A stretch of 13,144 nucleotides of DNA, from contig HF999754.1 in the NCBI GenBank assembly GCA_000434175.1, forward strand, positions 1 to 13,144, read 5' to 3'. The stretch comes from Mycoplasma sp. CAG:611 (lineage in GTDB: Bacteria > Bacillota_I > Bacilli_A > RF39 > UBA660). This document shows, piece after piece, positions 7,201 through 13,144 of the stretch (positions are counted from its first letter, which is position 1; each line of letters opens with the position of its first letter). Under the pieces are notes generated by a model. It was not told the origin of the DNA, did not search any database, and saw only the letters and a program-made list of their open reading frames with translations. The translations under genes were made by a program, and so were the position numbers.

Positions 7201-8556
7201 TTAATACCACATACTTGTATAATTACCATCATTTTTATAAACAGAATCCATAAGCATTATATAAGTCCATGCAGTTGGCATTTTTTCTTTTTTATATTCT
7301 TTTACAACTAAGCCATCATAAAAATCCAAAGACTCTGCAACATAATATGTATCGTTATCAATTCCTACGATTACTCCTATATGTCCCCACCAATTAATAA
7401 GATCACCTGCTTTTACTACATTTGAATCAATAAGTTCTTTAGTAACGTTTACTCTTTTACCTAAATCTGTCATTTGAAAATCTGAATCTGGTGTTTCACC
7501 TGCTCCACGATCTCCAACATCATAACCACCATTTAATAAAGCCCATGCTACAAATCCACTGCAATCAAGTCCATTTGAATTTGGTCTACCACTAATATAT
7601 TTCCAACCATAATCTTCATAATTCATTAAAGGACATCCCCATATTACAGGACCTGCAAAAGTATACTTTATCGAAGAAAATTTATCTTTATTTAAATAAA
7701 GTCCAACATGATAATATCTACCTTCACCATCTGCATAATTAGCTCCTGAACTATTTACCCTTCCATTTTCAAAAAAATAATCTATACGATATGGAAATTC
7801 TAAAGTCAAAAACCTTGCTGCTGCCACTACTGCTGCTCGCGTTTTATAACCACCGGCTTCTTCTATTCTTTTAAAAAGCAATTTATCTAAATCTTTAGCT
7901 TCCTTACTAGAATACCTATTACAAGTTAAATAACTTTTATCATAGTCAAAATGTTTAGGCATTTCTACAGTTAAAGCTTTTACATTAACATCAAAACAAA
8001 CCTCTTTATCAAGAGCTTTTCCAACTACTTTTGTTTTACCATTTTTAATTCCTATTAAAGTATCATCTTCTATTTTTAAAACAGAATCATCAAAACTATC
8101 CCAAGATATATCACAATTTCCATACATTTTTAATACATATGATATTTTTGTGTCTAATCCTTTTGTTATATCATAACAATTTTTATCAACACTAAATTCT
8201 AATACCTTATCTGTTACATCATTAATATTAACATATTCTTTTACTTCTTTATTATATTTTAAAAATATATAATAATCATCATAAACTTCATTAAAACTAC
8301 AGACATTATTATTTGCTTTAATAAATTCCAATTTTTCAATATCTTGTTCTTTACTAATAGCACAATAAATGTTTATTGGAAGTTTATTTTCAATATAAAC
8401 ATCTATACTAACTTTATCATTTTGTTTATCATAATCAACTATTTCAACACTTTTTATTTTAATCATCTCATAATAGTATAATAAAGTAATCCCCATTCCA
8501 AGAAACAAAACACCTAGTATTGATATAATTATTATAATAACTTTATCTTTTCTCAC
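7201..8556 (-). CDS. Membrane-anchored NlpC/P60 peptidoglycan hydrolase with Big2-like domain
   Basis: This 451-residue protein (from the GTG at 8554-8556) has an N-terminal membrane anchor (about 6-28), a poorly recognised extracytoplasmic region, and a Big2-like Ig fold (about 155-195, DDSVLKIEDDTLIGIKNGKTKV). After a linker comes a C-terminal NlpC/P60 domain. The catalytic cysteine is in LDCSGFVAW (C332) and the catalytic histidine in WWGHIGVI (H392). A third polar residue may be E408 in VAES. Such domains cut peptide bonds in the peptidoglycan stem. The linker (about 214-330) carries a conserved-looking KTRAAVVAAARFLTLEFPYRIDYFFENG segment. The longest frame starts at TTG 8601, but two candidate promoters overlap that codon. 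GGAG (8565-8568) sits 8 bases before the GTG, so I choose the GTG. It interrupts the common ruvAB-queA-tgt order. The enzyme class is sure; its wall substrate and partners are not. Confidence 0.88.
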   Translation of the reverse strand: MRKDKVIIIIISILGVLFLGMGITLLYYYEMIKIKSVEIVDYDKQNDKVSIDVYIENKLPINIYCAISKEQDIEKLEFIKANNNVCSFNEVYDDYYIFLKYNKEVKEYVNINDVTDKVLEFSVDKNCYDITKGLDTKISYVLKMYGNCDISWDSFDDSVLKIEDDTLIGIKNGKTKVVGKALDKEVCFDVNVKALTVEMPKHFDYDKSYLTCNRYSSKEAKDLDKLLFKRIEEAGGYKTRAAVVAAARFLTLEFPYRIDYFFENGRVNSSGANYADGEGRYYHVGLYLNKDKFSSIKYTFAGPVIWGCPLMNYEDYGWKYISGRPNSNGLDCSGFVAWALLNGGYDVGDRGAGETPDSDFQMTDLGKRVNVTKELIDSNVVKAGDLINWWGHIGVIVGIDNDTYYVAESLDFYDGLVVKEYKKEKMPTAWTYIMLMDSVYKNDGNYTSMWY

Positions 8557-8564
8557 AAAACCAA

Positions 8565-8568
8565 CTCC
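8565..8568 (-). promoter_or_regulatory. Ribosome binding site that fixes a GTG start
   Basis: GGAG on the minus strand lies 8 bases upstream of GTG 8554-8556. It puts the membrane anchor right at the N-terminus of the NlpC/P60 protein and removes 15 residues of the longest frame. Confidence 0.7.
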
Positions 8569-8573
8569 ACATA

Positions 8574-8620
8574 AGTATATTACTAATACAAATTTTACCA
8601 AAATAAAACATAAAATTCAA
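8574..8620 (-). promoter_or_regulatory. Two overlapping candidate promoters of the NlpC/P60 gene
   Basis: The first has -35 TTGAAT (8615-8620), a 17-base spacer and -10 TAAAAT (8592-8597). The second has -35 TTGGTA (8596-8601), a 16-base spacer and -10 TATACT (8574-8579). Each would place the transcript start below the TTG at 8601. No terminator separates this region from ruvB, so read-through from ruvAB is also possible. Confidence 0.55.
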
Positions 8621-8627
8621 CCTTATA

Positions 8628-9599
8628 CTAATTTTTATTAAAATAACTATAAGCTTTTTCTGTAGCTATTCTACCTCTATTTGTTCTTTTTAATAACCCT
8701 ATTTGAATTAAATATGGTTCGTTCATATCCTCAATTGTACTCGTTTCTTCTCCTAAAGATGTAGCAAGTGTTTCTATTCCAACTGGTCCACCATTAAACT
8801 TATCTATAATTGTTAAAATAAGTTCTTTATCTGTTTCATCAAGACCTATTTTATCTATTTTTAAACGATCTAATGCTTTATTAGTTATGTCAATATCAAT
8901 ATGATTTTTATTTTCTACTAAAGCAAAATCTCTTACTCTTCTAAATAATTTATTAGCAATTCTTGGAGTACCACGACTTCTTCTTGCTATTTCGATAGCA
9001 GCATCATCATCTATTTCAAAATTAAGAACTTTACTTGTTCTTTTTACAATTAATGTTAACTCATCTTCTGTATAGTATTGAAGTTTATTTATAATACCAA
9101 ACCTATCCCTTAAAGGATTAGTTATATCTCCTGCTCTTGTTGTTGCTCCAACTAAAGTAAAAGGTGGTAAATCTATTTTAATATTTCTTGTTTGTCCTTC
9201 ACTACCAATTACAATATCTAAAGTAAAATCTTCCATCGCAGGATAAAGAATTTCTTCAATAAATCTTGGCATACGATGTATTTCATCAATAAATAAAACA
9301 TCACCTGGTTCTAAGCTTGATAAAATAGCAGCTAAATCTCCACTTTTTTCTATTGATGGTCCACTTGCTGTTTTTATATTTACACCAAGTTCATTAGCAA
9401 TTATATAAGCCATTGTTGTTTTTCCAAGTCCTGGAGGACCATATAATAAAACATGATCCAAACTTTCACCACGCATTTTCGCAGCTTCAATAAATATTTT
9501 CATATTCTCTTTTACTTCTGTTTGCCCGATATATTCATTTATTTTAGATGGTCTTATATTTTGTACATCAATTTCTTTTTCTTCAATCATTTCGTTCAT
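8628..9599 (-). CDS. ruvB: Holliday junction branch migration ATPase RuvB
   Basis: RuvB is the AAA+ motor that, loaded by RuvA, drives branch migration of Holliday junctions in recombinational repair. The 323-residue protein shows Walker A GPPGLGKT (54-61), Walker B FIDEIH (103-108) and the RuvB signature GATTRAG (151-157). The NPLRDRFG segment (161-168) carries the arginine-finger region, and the C-terminal winged helix includes FNGGPVGIETLA and RGRIATEKAY. ATG 9597-9599 has AGGAGG 5 bases upstream, overlapping the ruvA stop, so ruvA and ruvB are translationally coupled. Length and motifs are normal. Confidence 0.98.
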   Translation of the reverse strand: MNEMIEEKEIDVQNIRPSKINEYIGQTEVKENMKIFIEAAKMRGESLDHVLLYGPPGLGKTTMAYIIANELGVNIKTASGPSIEKSGDLAAILSSLEPGDVLFIDEIHRMPRFIEEILYPAMEDFTLDIVIGSEGQTRNIKIDLPPFTLVGATTRAGDITNPLRDRFGIINKLQYYTEDELTLIVKRTSKVLNFEIDDDAAIEIARRSRGTPRIANKLFRRVRDFALVENKNHIDIDITNKALDRLKIDKIGLDETDKELILTIIDKFNGGPVGIETLATSLGEETSTIEDMNEPYLIQIGLLKRTNRGRIATEKAYSYFNKN

Positions 9600-9608
9600 A
9601 ACATCCTC

Positions 9609-10163
9609 CTACTTAAGTAATAATTTTAATGCTTCTTTTACTTGAAGTTCAATAGGTAAATTATTATCAATTTTATTTATAATATTCTTATAATCTTTAT
9701 CTTTATAACCAAGTCCCTTTAACACCTCTTGTAATTCTTCATAATTACTATCTTGAACTTCTATCCCCTCTATTTTAATCTTACCCTTTAAATCAAGAAT
9801 AATTTGTCTTGCAACTTTTTCTCCTATTTTAGGAAATTTTTTTAAATATAATATATTTTCCCTTTCTATCGCATCTACTATTCCATTTATACTACCAGTT
9901 GCTAAAATAGGAAGTGCCATTTTAGGCCCAATTCCTTTTACACTAATAAGTTTTAAAAATAAATCTTTTTCCTCAAGTGTTTTAAATCCATATAAACTAT
10001 TTTCATCTTCTTTTATATGTTGATATATATAAACTTCATATTCTTTATTTAGTTCAAATGAATATGGATTAGCAACATTTATTAAATATCCTATATTATT
10101 ATTATCTAATACAATAAAACTTCCATATTGTTCTACTACTTTTCCTTTTATATAAAAATACAT
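9609..10163 (-). CDS. ruvA: Holliday junction DNA-binding protein RuvA
   Basis: RuvA tetramers bind the four-way junction and recruit RuvB. The 184-residue protein has an N-terminal OB fold (MYFYIKGKV onward). Two helix-hairpin-helix motifs follow: LISVKGIGPKMALPIL (about 70-85) and KKFPKIGEKVARQIILDLKG (about 104-123). The C-terminal three-helix RuvB-contact domain (ELQEVLKGLGYKDKDY) ends the protein. The longest frame starts at TTG 10172. I prefer ATG 10161-10163, because GGGAG (10173-10177) is 9 bases upstream and family members begin right before the first OB strand. It is slightly shorter than the roughly 200 residues of B. subtilis RuvA. ruvB follows at once. Confidence 0.97.
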   Translation of the reverse strand: MYFYIKGKVVEQYGSFIVLDNNNIGYLINVANPYSFELNKEYEVYIYQHIKEDENSLYGFKTLEEKDLFLKLISVKGIGPKMALPILATGSINGIVDAIERENILYLKKFPKIGEKVARQIILDLKGKIKIEGIEVQDSNYEELQEVLKGLGYKDKDYKNIINKIDNNLPIELQVKEALKLLLK

Positions 10164-10172
10164 ACACATCAA

Positions 10173-10177
10173 CTCCC
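10173..10177 (-). promoter_or_regulatory. Ribosome binding site that decides the ruvA start
   Basis: GGGAG on the minus strand lies 9 bases before ATG 10161-10163, but only 3 before the ATG at 10167-10169 and directly against the TTG at 10170-10172. Confidence 0.7.
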
Positions 10178-10233
10178 AACTTAATTATATATCATTTATT
10201 GTTTTTTATCTATATTTCTTTTTCTATAACTCA

Positions 10234-10263
10234 ATACTATCACATAAAACAAATGTTTGTCAA
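10234..10263 (-). promoter_or_regulatory. Sigma-A promoter of ruvAB with a LexA-like palindrome in the spacer
   Basis: The -35 is a perfect TTGACA (10258-10263), the spacer is 18 bases, and the -10 is TAGTAT (10234-10239) preceded by TGA. Inside the spacer, AAACATTTGTTT (10247-10258) is a near-perfect dyad. It agrees with 9 of 12 positions of the Gram-positive LexA box core GAACATATGTTC. A repressor bound there would block the promoter. The promoter is clear; the LexA reading is inference. The leader to the ruvA start is about 65 bases, with nothing else recognised in it. Confidence 0.72.
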
Positions 10264-10272
10264 TTGAATTAT

Positions 10273-10305
10273 TAAAAAATTGTTACTATTTTTAATAACA
10301 ATCTT
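10273..10305 (-). terminator. Rho-independent terminator after the unrecognised anchored protein gene
   Basis: On the minus strand ATTGTTATTA and TAGTAACAAT form a 10-base stem (10279-10302) with a four-base A loop and one G-T pair. The stem can be extended outward by three pairs and is followed by a T-tract (10274-10278). Confidence 0.8.
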
Positions 10306-10313
10306 TTCAACTT

Positions 10314-10979
10314 TTATTTAGCAAATGGATCAGTTATATTTTCATTTGAAATAACAAAACCAGTTGTATTTCTGCCTAAATGTTTAACATTATTATTTTC
10401 ATCTTTAAACATTATTTCTGTAGAAATACTTGTATAACCTCCTACTTGATACATAAGAGTTTTTACATTTGATGCTACTTTTGTCATATTAATATTTGTT
10501 ACAAGTTTCATTTCACCATCAACTATTTCACCATAAGCAAATTGTTTATTTGATGAAGAATAATAAAGATTACCCTTATCATCTAATACTGCAAATGTAT
10601 AATAAGCTGTACCTACTTTTACAGAAACTTCAACAGGTGTACCTTCAATACCTATAACTGGTATTTCATTATTGTCGTATCCTAAATATACTTTTTTATC
10701 CTTTATGTATAATTTATTTGTTTCATTTGAAATAGAAATAGCATTACTATAATCTGTTTTTACATTAATAACATTTCCATCCGAATCCTTTTCTTCTTTA
10801 CTATCAAGTAAAACACCAACAACACCATCATTTGGATAATAAGATAATTTTACTTCCTCTTTTGTATTATTATCTTTATTAGGTTTATTATCCTCTTTTT
10901 TGTTTAATAATTCATATCCTAAAAATACTAAACAACATAAAATAATTCCAATCAAAATCCCCACAACAGTTTTTTTCAT
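10314..10979 (-). CDS. Unrecognised membrane-anchored extracytoplasmic protein
   Basis: I do not recognise this 221-residue protein. It begins with KK and one hydrophobic segment (about 4-24, VVGILIGIILCCLVFLGYEL) without a convincing lipobox or signal-peptidase site, so it is probably an uncleaved anchor. A charged, Asn/Lys/Asp-rich linker follows (about 26-43). The rest (about 45-221) looks beta-rich and soluble, with repeated short strands such as YYPNDGVVGVLL, NKLYIKDKKVYLGYDNN and TAYYTFAVLDDKGNLYYSS. ATG 10977-10979 has AGGAGG 7 bases upstream. The gene forms its own unit, with a near-consensus promoter and a terminator, between the ylxM/glycosyltransferase unit and ruvAB. A cell-surface role is likely from topology only; no enzyme motif is visible. 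Confidence 0.85.
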   Translation of the reverse strand: MKKTVVGILIGIILCCLVFLGYELLNKKEDNKPNKDNNTKEEVKLSYYPNDGVVGVLLDSKEEKDSDGNVINVKTDYSNAISISNETNKLYIKDKKVYLGYDNNEIPVIGIEGTPVEVSVKVGTAYYTFAVLDDKGNLYYSSSNKQFAYGEIVDGEMKLVTNINMTKVASNVKTLMYQVGGYTSISTEIMFKDENNNVKHLGRNTTGFVISNENITDPFAK

Positions 10980-11020
10980 AAAAATTCCTCCTAATTAAAT
11001 GATATTAATTTTATAAGTTT

Positions 11021-11048
11021 ATTATATAATATAACCACACCATGTCAA
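11021..11048 (-). promoter_or_regulatory. Strong sigma-A promoter of the unrecognised anchored protein gene
   Basis: Perfect -35 TTGACA (11043-11048) and perfect -10 TATAAT (11021-11026) on the minus strand with a 16-base spacer. It is one of the two best promoters in the window, which suggests substantial expression. Confidence 0.82.
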
Positions 11049-11076
11049 TAATTTTATTACCATTTTTTAACAATAG

Positions 11077-11742
11077 TCATATCTTTACATTTCTTATTAT
11101 TTTATATATTCTTAAAGAATCTTTTATACATCTATAATGTGATGTTTCATTTTTCTTTGTTTCATATATCGTAGTAATAGGTATTTCTTTTATACTAATA
11201 TCGTTCTTTAAAAAATATAATAAAATATTTATCTCATATTCATATCTACTTCCTTCAAGATTAATAATATCTTTTATATATTTATATGGAATTAATCTTA
11301 ATCCTGACTGTGTATCTTTTATATATTTTTTAGTCTTATTATATACAATTAAAGATGTTATTCTATTACCAAATTTAGAACTAAAGGGAACATGTTTTAA
11401 ATTAAAATCTCTTGTTCCTATTATTAATGAAAAGTTATCATCTAATAAAGAAAGTTTTATTATATCATCACTACTATGTTGTCCATCAGCATCAGCAAAA
11501 ATAACACTTTCATCTTTAAAACTATTTAAAACATAATTAAGTCCTGTTTTCATAGCAATTCCTTTTCCTAAATTAATATCATGTTTAAGAATTATAACAT
11601 CATCTTTAATTTTATTAAAAATATCATCACTACTACTTCCATCATTAACTACAATTAATTTTAAATTTTTTTCTTTTTTTAAAGAACTTACTAAATTTTC
11701 TAATCTATAATCTGGTTCGTATGCTGGGATTACCACGACCAT
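11077..11742 (-). CDS. Family 2 glycosyltransferase, soluble, DPM1-like
   Basis: This 221-residue protein is essentially one GT-A domain. It has VVIPAYEP at the start, NDGSS (33-37) for nucleotide-sugar binding, INLGKGIAMKTGL (56-68) and a DxD-type DADGQH (84-89). IIGTRDF (107-113) and DTQSGLRL (143-150), typical of the dolichol/polyprenyl-phosphate mannosyltransferase-like group, follow. No membrane helix is present, unlike the GT at 1145-2071, so it may act with a partner or directly on a lipid carrier. ATG 11740-11742 is preceded by TAGGTGG, overlapping the ylxM stop, with 8 bases between the genes, hence probably co-transcribed and coupled with ftsY-ylxM. The stop is TGA. The family is sure; donor and acceptor are not known. 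Confidence 0.9.
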   Translation of the reverse strand: MVVVIPAYEPDYRLENLVSSLKKEKNLKLIVVNDGSSSDDIFNKIKDDVIILKHDINLGKGIAMKTGLNYVLNSFKDESVIFADADGQHSSDDIIKLSLLDDNFSLIIGTRDFNLKHVPFSSKFGNRITSLIVYNKTKKYIKDTQSGLRLIPYKYIKDIINLEGSRYEYEINILLYFLKNDISIKEIPITTIYETKKNETSHYRCIKDSLRIYKIIRNVKI

Positions 11743-11750
11743 AAAACCAC

Positions 11751-12047
11751 CTACCCTATAATATTTCTTATTTCTTCAACTTCTTTTTTAGAATCTATTT
11801 TTTCTAATATTTTTTCTATTTTTTTATCTTTCTCATACATATGTAAAATATCTTCATAATGTAATAATTTTTCTTCAATAACTTTTAATTGCTTATGAAT
11901 ACCATTTCTTGAAACATGTAAATTTTCTTTTATTTCTCCAAGTGATAAGTTATCAAAATAATAAGAAGAAAAATATTTTTGTTGTTTTTCTGTTAATAAT
12001 TTACCATAATAATCAAATAAAATTGTTAAATAAACTTCTTTTTCCAT
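11751..12047 (-). CDS. ylxM: YlxM/p13-family SRP-associated HTH protein
   Basis: This 98-residue protein belongs to the UPF0122 (YlxM/p13) family, small helical proteins with a sigma-70 region 4-like helix-turn-helix. The family segment runs from LFDYYGKLLTEKQQKYFSSYYFDNLSLGEI to the HTH VSRNGIHKQLKVIEEKL (about 45-61), followed by a charged helix. Members are usually beside ftsY and ffh and have been linked to signal recognition particle function. Here ylxM begins one base after the ftsY stop (TAA 12049-12051), so they form a tight pair. The ffh gene that often follows is not here; a glycosyltransferase takes that place. Family identity is secure; the molecular role is not well settled. Confidence 0.92.
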   Translation of the reverse strand: MEKEVYLTILFDYYGKLLTEKQQKYFSSYYFDNLSLGEIKENLHVSRNGIHKQLKVIEEKLLHYEDILHMYEKDKKIEKILEKIDSKKEVEEIRNIIG

Positions 12048-12048
12048 A

Positions 12049-13044
12049 TTACATCATATCCTTAAATAATCCATATATATATTTTTCTATATCAAATGTT
12101 ATTAAATCTTCTTCTTTTTCTCCAAGTCCTACATATTTAACAGGTAATCCTACTTCTTGTTTTATTGCAAGAACTATCCCTCCTTTAGCGGTTCCATCTA
12201 ATTTGGTTAACACTATTCCTGTTATTTTAATAAGTTTACTAAATTCTTTAGCTTGACTAATACCATTTTGTCCTGTTGTTGCATCAATTACTAAAAGTGT
12301 TTCATGTGGAGCATCACTAATAAATGAAGAAATGACTCTGTTAATTTTTTCTAATTCATTCATTAAATTAACTTTATTTTGAAGTCGACCTGCAGTATCT
12401 ATAAAAACAACATCAACATCTTCATCAATAGCCATTTTTAAACCATCATAAACAACACTTGCAGGATCACTATTTTCTTTACCATAAAATTTACTACCTA
12501 TTTTATCTGCCCATAACTTTAATTGCTCGTAAGCACCTGCTCTAAAGGTATCACCTGCGATTAAAAGTGTTTTTTTACCTTCCTTATTTAATTTAGAAGC
12601 AAGTTTAGCAATCGTAGTAGTTTTACCTACACCATTTACTCCTACAAAAAGAATAACTGTAGGTTTTTTACTAGCATAATTTATTTTACTTGATATAACT
12701 TCACCATTAACATAAATAATAAATAATTCATCAACAATTATCTCTTTTAAATAAGAAGTAGATGTAATGTTTTCATGTTTAATTCTTTGTCTTAATCTAT
12801 CCATAAATTCCATAACTGTATTAACCCCAATATCAGCCATGATAAGTATTTCTTCTAGTTCATCTAAATATTCTTCAGTTACTTTACTATATTTATTTGT
12901 TAAATTAACTAATTTAGACACAAAATTTTCTCTTGACTTAGTTAATCCTTGATTATATATTTTTATTTCATTTGAAGAAACATCATTTATTTCTTCTTTT
13001 TCATTCTTTCTAAATGTATTTTTTATTTTGTCAAATATTCCCAT
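12049..13044 (-). CDS. ftsY: Signal recognition particle receptor FtsY
   Basis: FtsY is the membrane-associated GTPase that receives Ffh-bound ribosome-nascent chains and hands them to the Sec translocon. The 331-residue protein has a short acidic/basic N-terminal region (about 1-30), the N domain (about 35-120) and the G domain. Its motifs are GVNGVGKT (135-142), DTFRAGAYEQL (165-175), DTAGR (216-220), TKLDGTAKGG (280-289) and YVGLGEKEEDL (304-314). The near-absence of the long A domain matches the compact Bacillus type (329 residues). The start MGIFDKIK is preceded by AAAGGATG at suitable spacing. It is the first gene of ftsY-ylxM-GT, with a candidate promoter just upstream. Confidence 0.98.
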   Translation of the reverse strand: MGIFDKIKNTFRKNEKEEINDVSSNEIKIYNQGLTKSRENFVSKLVNLTNKYSKVTEEYLDELEEILIMADIGVNTVMEFMDRLRQRIKHENITSTSYLKEIIVDELFIIYVNGEVISSKINYASKKPTVILFVGVNGVGKTTTIAKLASKLNKEGKKTLLIAGDTFRAGAYEQLKLWADKIGSKFYGKENSDPASVVYDGLKMAIDEDVDVVFIDTAGRLQNKVNLMNELEKINRVISSFISDAPHETLLVIDATTGQNGISQAKEFSKLIKITGIVLTKLDGTAKGGIVLAIKQEVGLPVKYVGLGEKEEDLITFDIEKYIYGLFKDMM

Positions 13045-13050
13045 ATAAAC

Positions 13051-13100
13051 TCATCCTTTCATATATAAGTATATCATAGATTTAAAAAAGAAAAAATTAT
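13051..13100 (-). promoter_or_regulatory. Candidate promoter and ribosome binding site of ftsY
   Basis: On the minus strand a good -10, TATACT, lies about 25 bases before the ftsY start. The hexamer 17 bases upstream is only TTTTTT, a poor -35 that coincides with the T-tract of the preceding terminator. AAAGGATG lies just before the ATG. The promoter call is tentative. Confidence 0.45.
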
Positions 13101-13133
13101 ATTTTATAAATTACCTTTATAAAAATATAATTT
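13081..13133 (-). terminator. GC-free terminator hairpin upstream of ftsY
   Basis: On the minus strand an 18-base arm (13116-13133) and a 17-base arm (13094-13110) are complementary along their whole length except for one bulged base. They enclose a GGTAA loop, and T-rich sequence (TTTTTTC and more T) follows down to 13081. The stem contains only A-T pairs. It probably ends the transcript of the gene beyond the right edge. Confidence 0.65.
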
Positions 13134-13144
13134 CACTTTTATAT

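Noticed and set aside
7164..7206. Terminator after the NlpC/P60 gene
   Set aside because: Only a weak pairing with two G-T ends and a 12-base loop can be drawn, without a clean T-tract directly after it.
11909..12256. Plus-strand open frame of 115 codons
   Set aside because: It spans the ylxM-ftsY junction on the opposite strand; both real genes have strong family evidence.
12767..12952. Plus-strand open frame of 61 codons
   Set aside because: It is antisense to the N domain of ftsY, with no start signal and no recognisable product.
1..13144. Mycoplasma-type code with TGA as tryptophan
   Set aside because: Tryptophans in complete conserved genes are not encoded by TGA, all frames are intact under the standard bacterial code, and TGA ends the glycosyltransferase at 11077-11079.
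1..13144. Mobile element, CRISPR array, phage or defence island
   Set aside because: There is no transposase, integrase, spaced direct repeats or toxin-like gene; the content is housekeeping and envelope genes on one strand with even composition.

Overview
The window looks like an ordinary chromosomal stretch of a very AT-rich (roughly a quarter G+C, judged by eye) Gram-positive bacterium of the Bacillota, most likely an endospore-forming member of class Bacilli. The evidence is a full-length SpoIVA (spore-coat ATPase), the ftsY-ylxM pair, RuvAB, QueA/Tgt, and Shine-Dalgarno and sigma-A-type promoters of Bacillus style. Genes stop at TAA, TAG and, once, TGA, so the standard bacterial code is in use and this is not a code-4 mollicute. 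An uncultured gut lineage near RF39/Erysipelotrichales would fit, but that is inference. Every supported gene lies on the minus strand, so transcription runs from high to low coordinates.

In transcription order (right to left): a GC-free terminator hairpin and a candidate promoter precede ftsY-ylxM and a soluble family 2 glycosyltransferase (13144-11077), apparently one co-transcribed unit for membrane protein targeting plus a GT. Next is a single-gene unit with its own strong promoter and terminator, coding for an unrecognised membrane-anchored extracytoplasmic protein (10979-10314). ruvA-ruvB (10163-8628) follows, with a strong promoter whose spacer holds a diverged LexA-like palindrome. 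A membrane-anchored Big2-like/NlpC-P60 cell-wall hydrolase (8556-7201) with its own promoter sits between ruvB and queA. Then come queA-tgt (queuosine tRNA modification) and a rhomboid protease (7077-3751), closed by a terminator. queA has an odd leader in which a hairpin plus U-tract separates the Shine-Dalgarno sequence from the start codon. spoIVA (3663-2188) is monocistronic, with a sigma-E-like promoter and its own terminator. Last is a three-gene operon running off the left edge (2071-1): a CsbB/GtrB-like undecaprenyl-phosphate glycosyltransferase, a GtrA/GtcA-like flippase, and the start of a YfhO-like multi-spanning protein. These are the three parts of a known type of extracytoplasmic glycosylation machine.

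Several longest-ORF starts are too early. Ribosome binding sites, promoters and family alignments move the starts of gtrA, tgt, queA, the NlpC/P60 gene and ruvA downstream, and the corrected coordinates are given. I saw no tRNA, rRNA, CRISPR array, insertion sequence, phage gene or defence system. There is no gene-free stretch above 300 bases. The window is mostly housekeeping. The points of real interest are the queA leader, the possible SOS box at ruvAB, the sigma-E-like spoIVA promoter, the compact glycosylation operon, and two insertions in otherwise conserved neighbourhoods (a GT after ylxM where ffh is often found, and a wall hydrolase between ruvB and queA).
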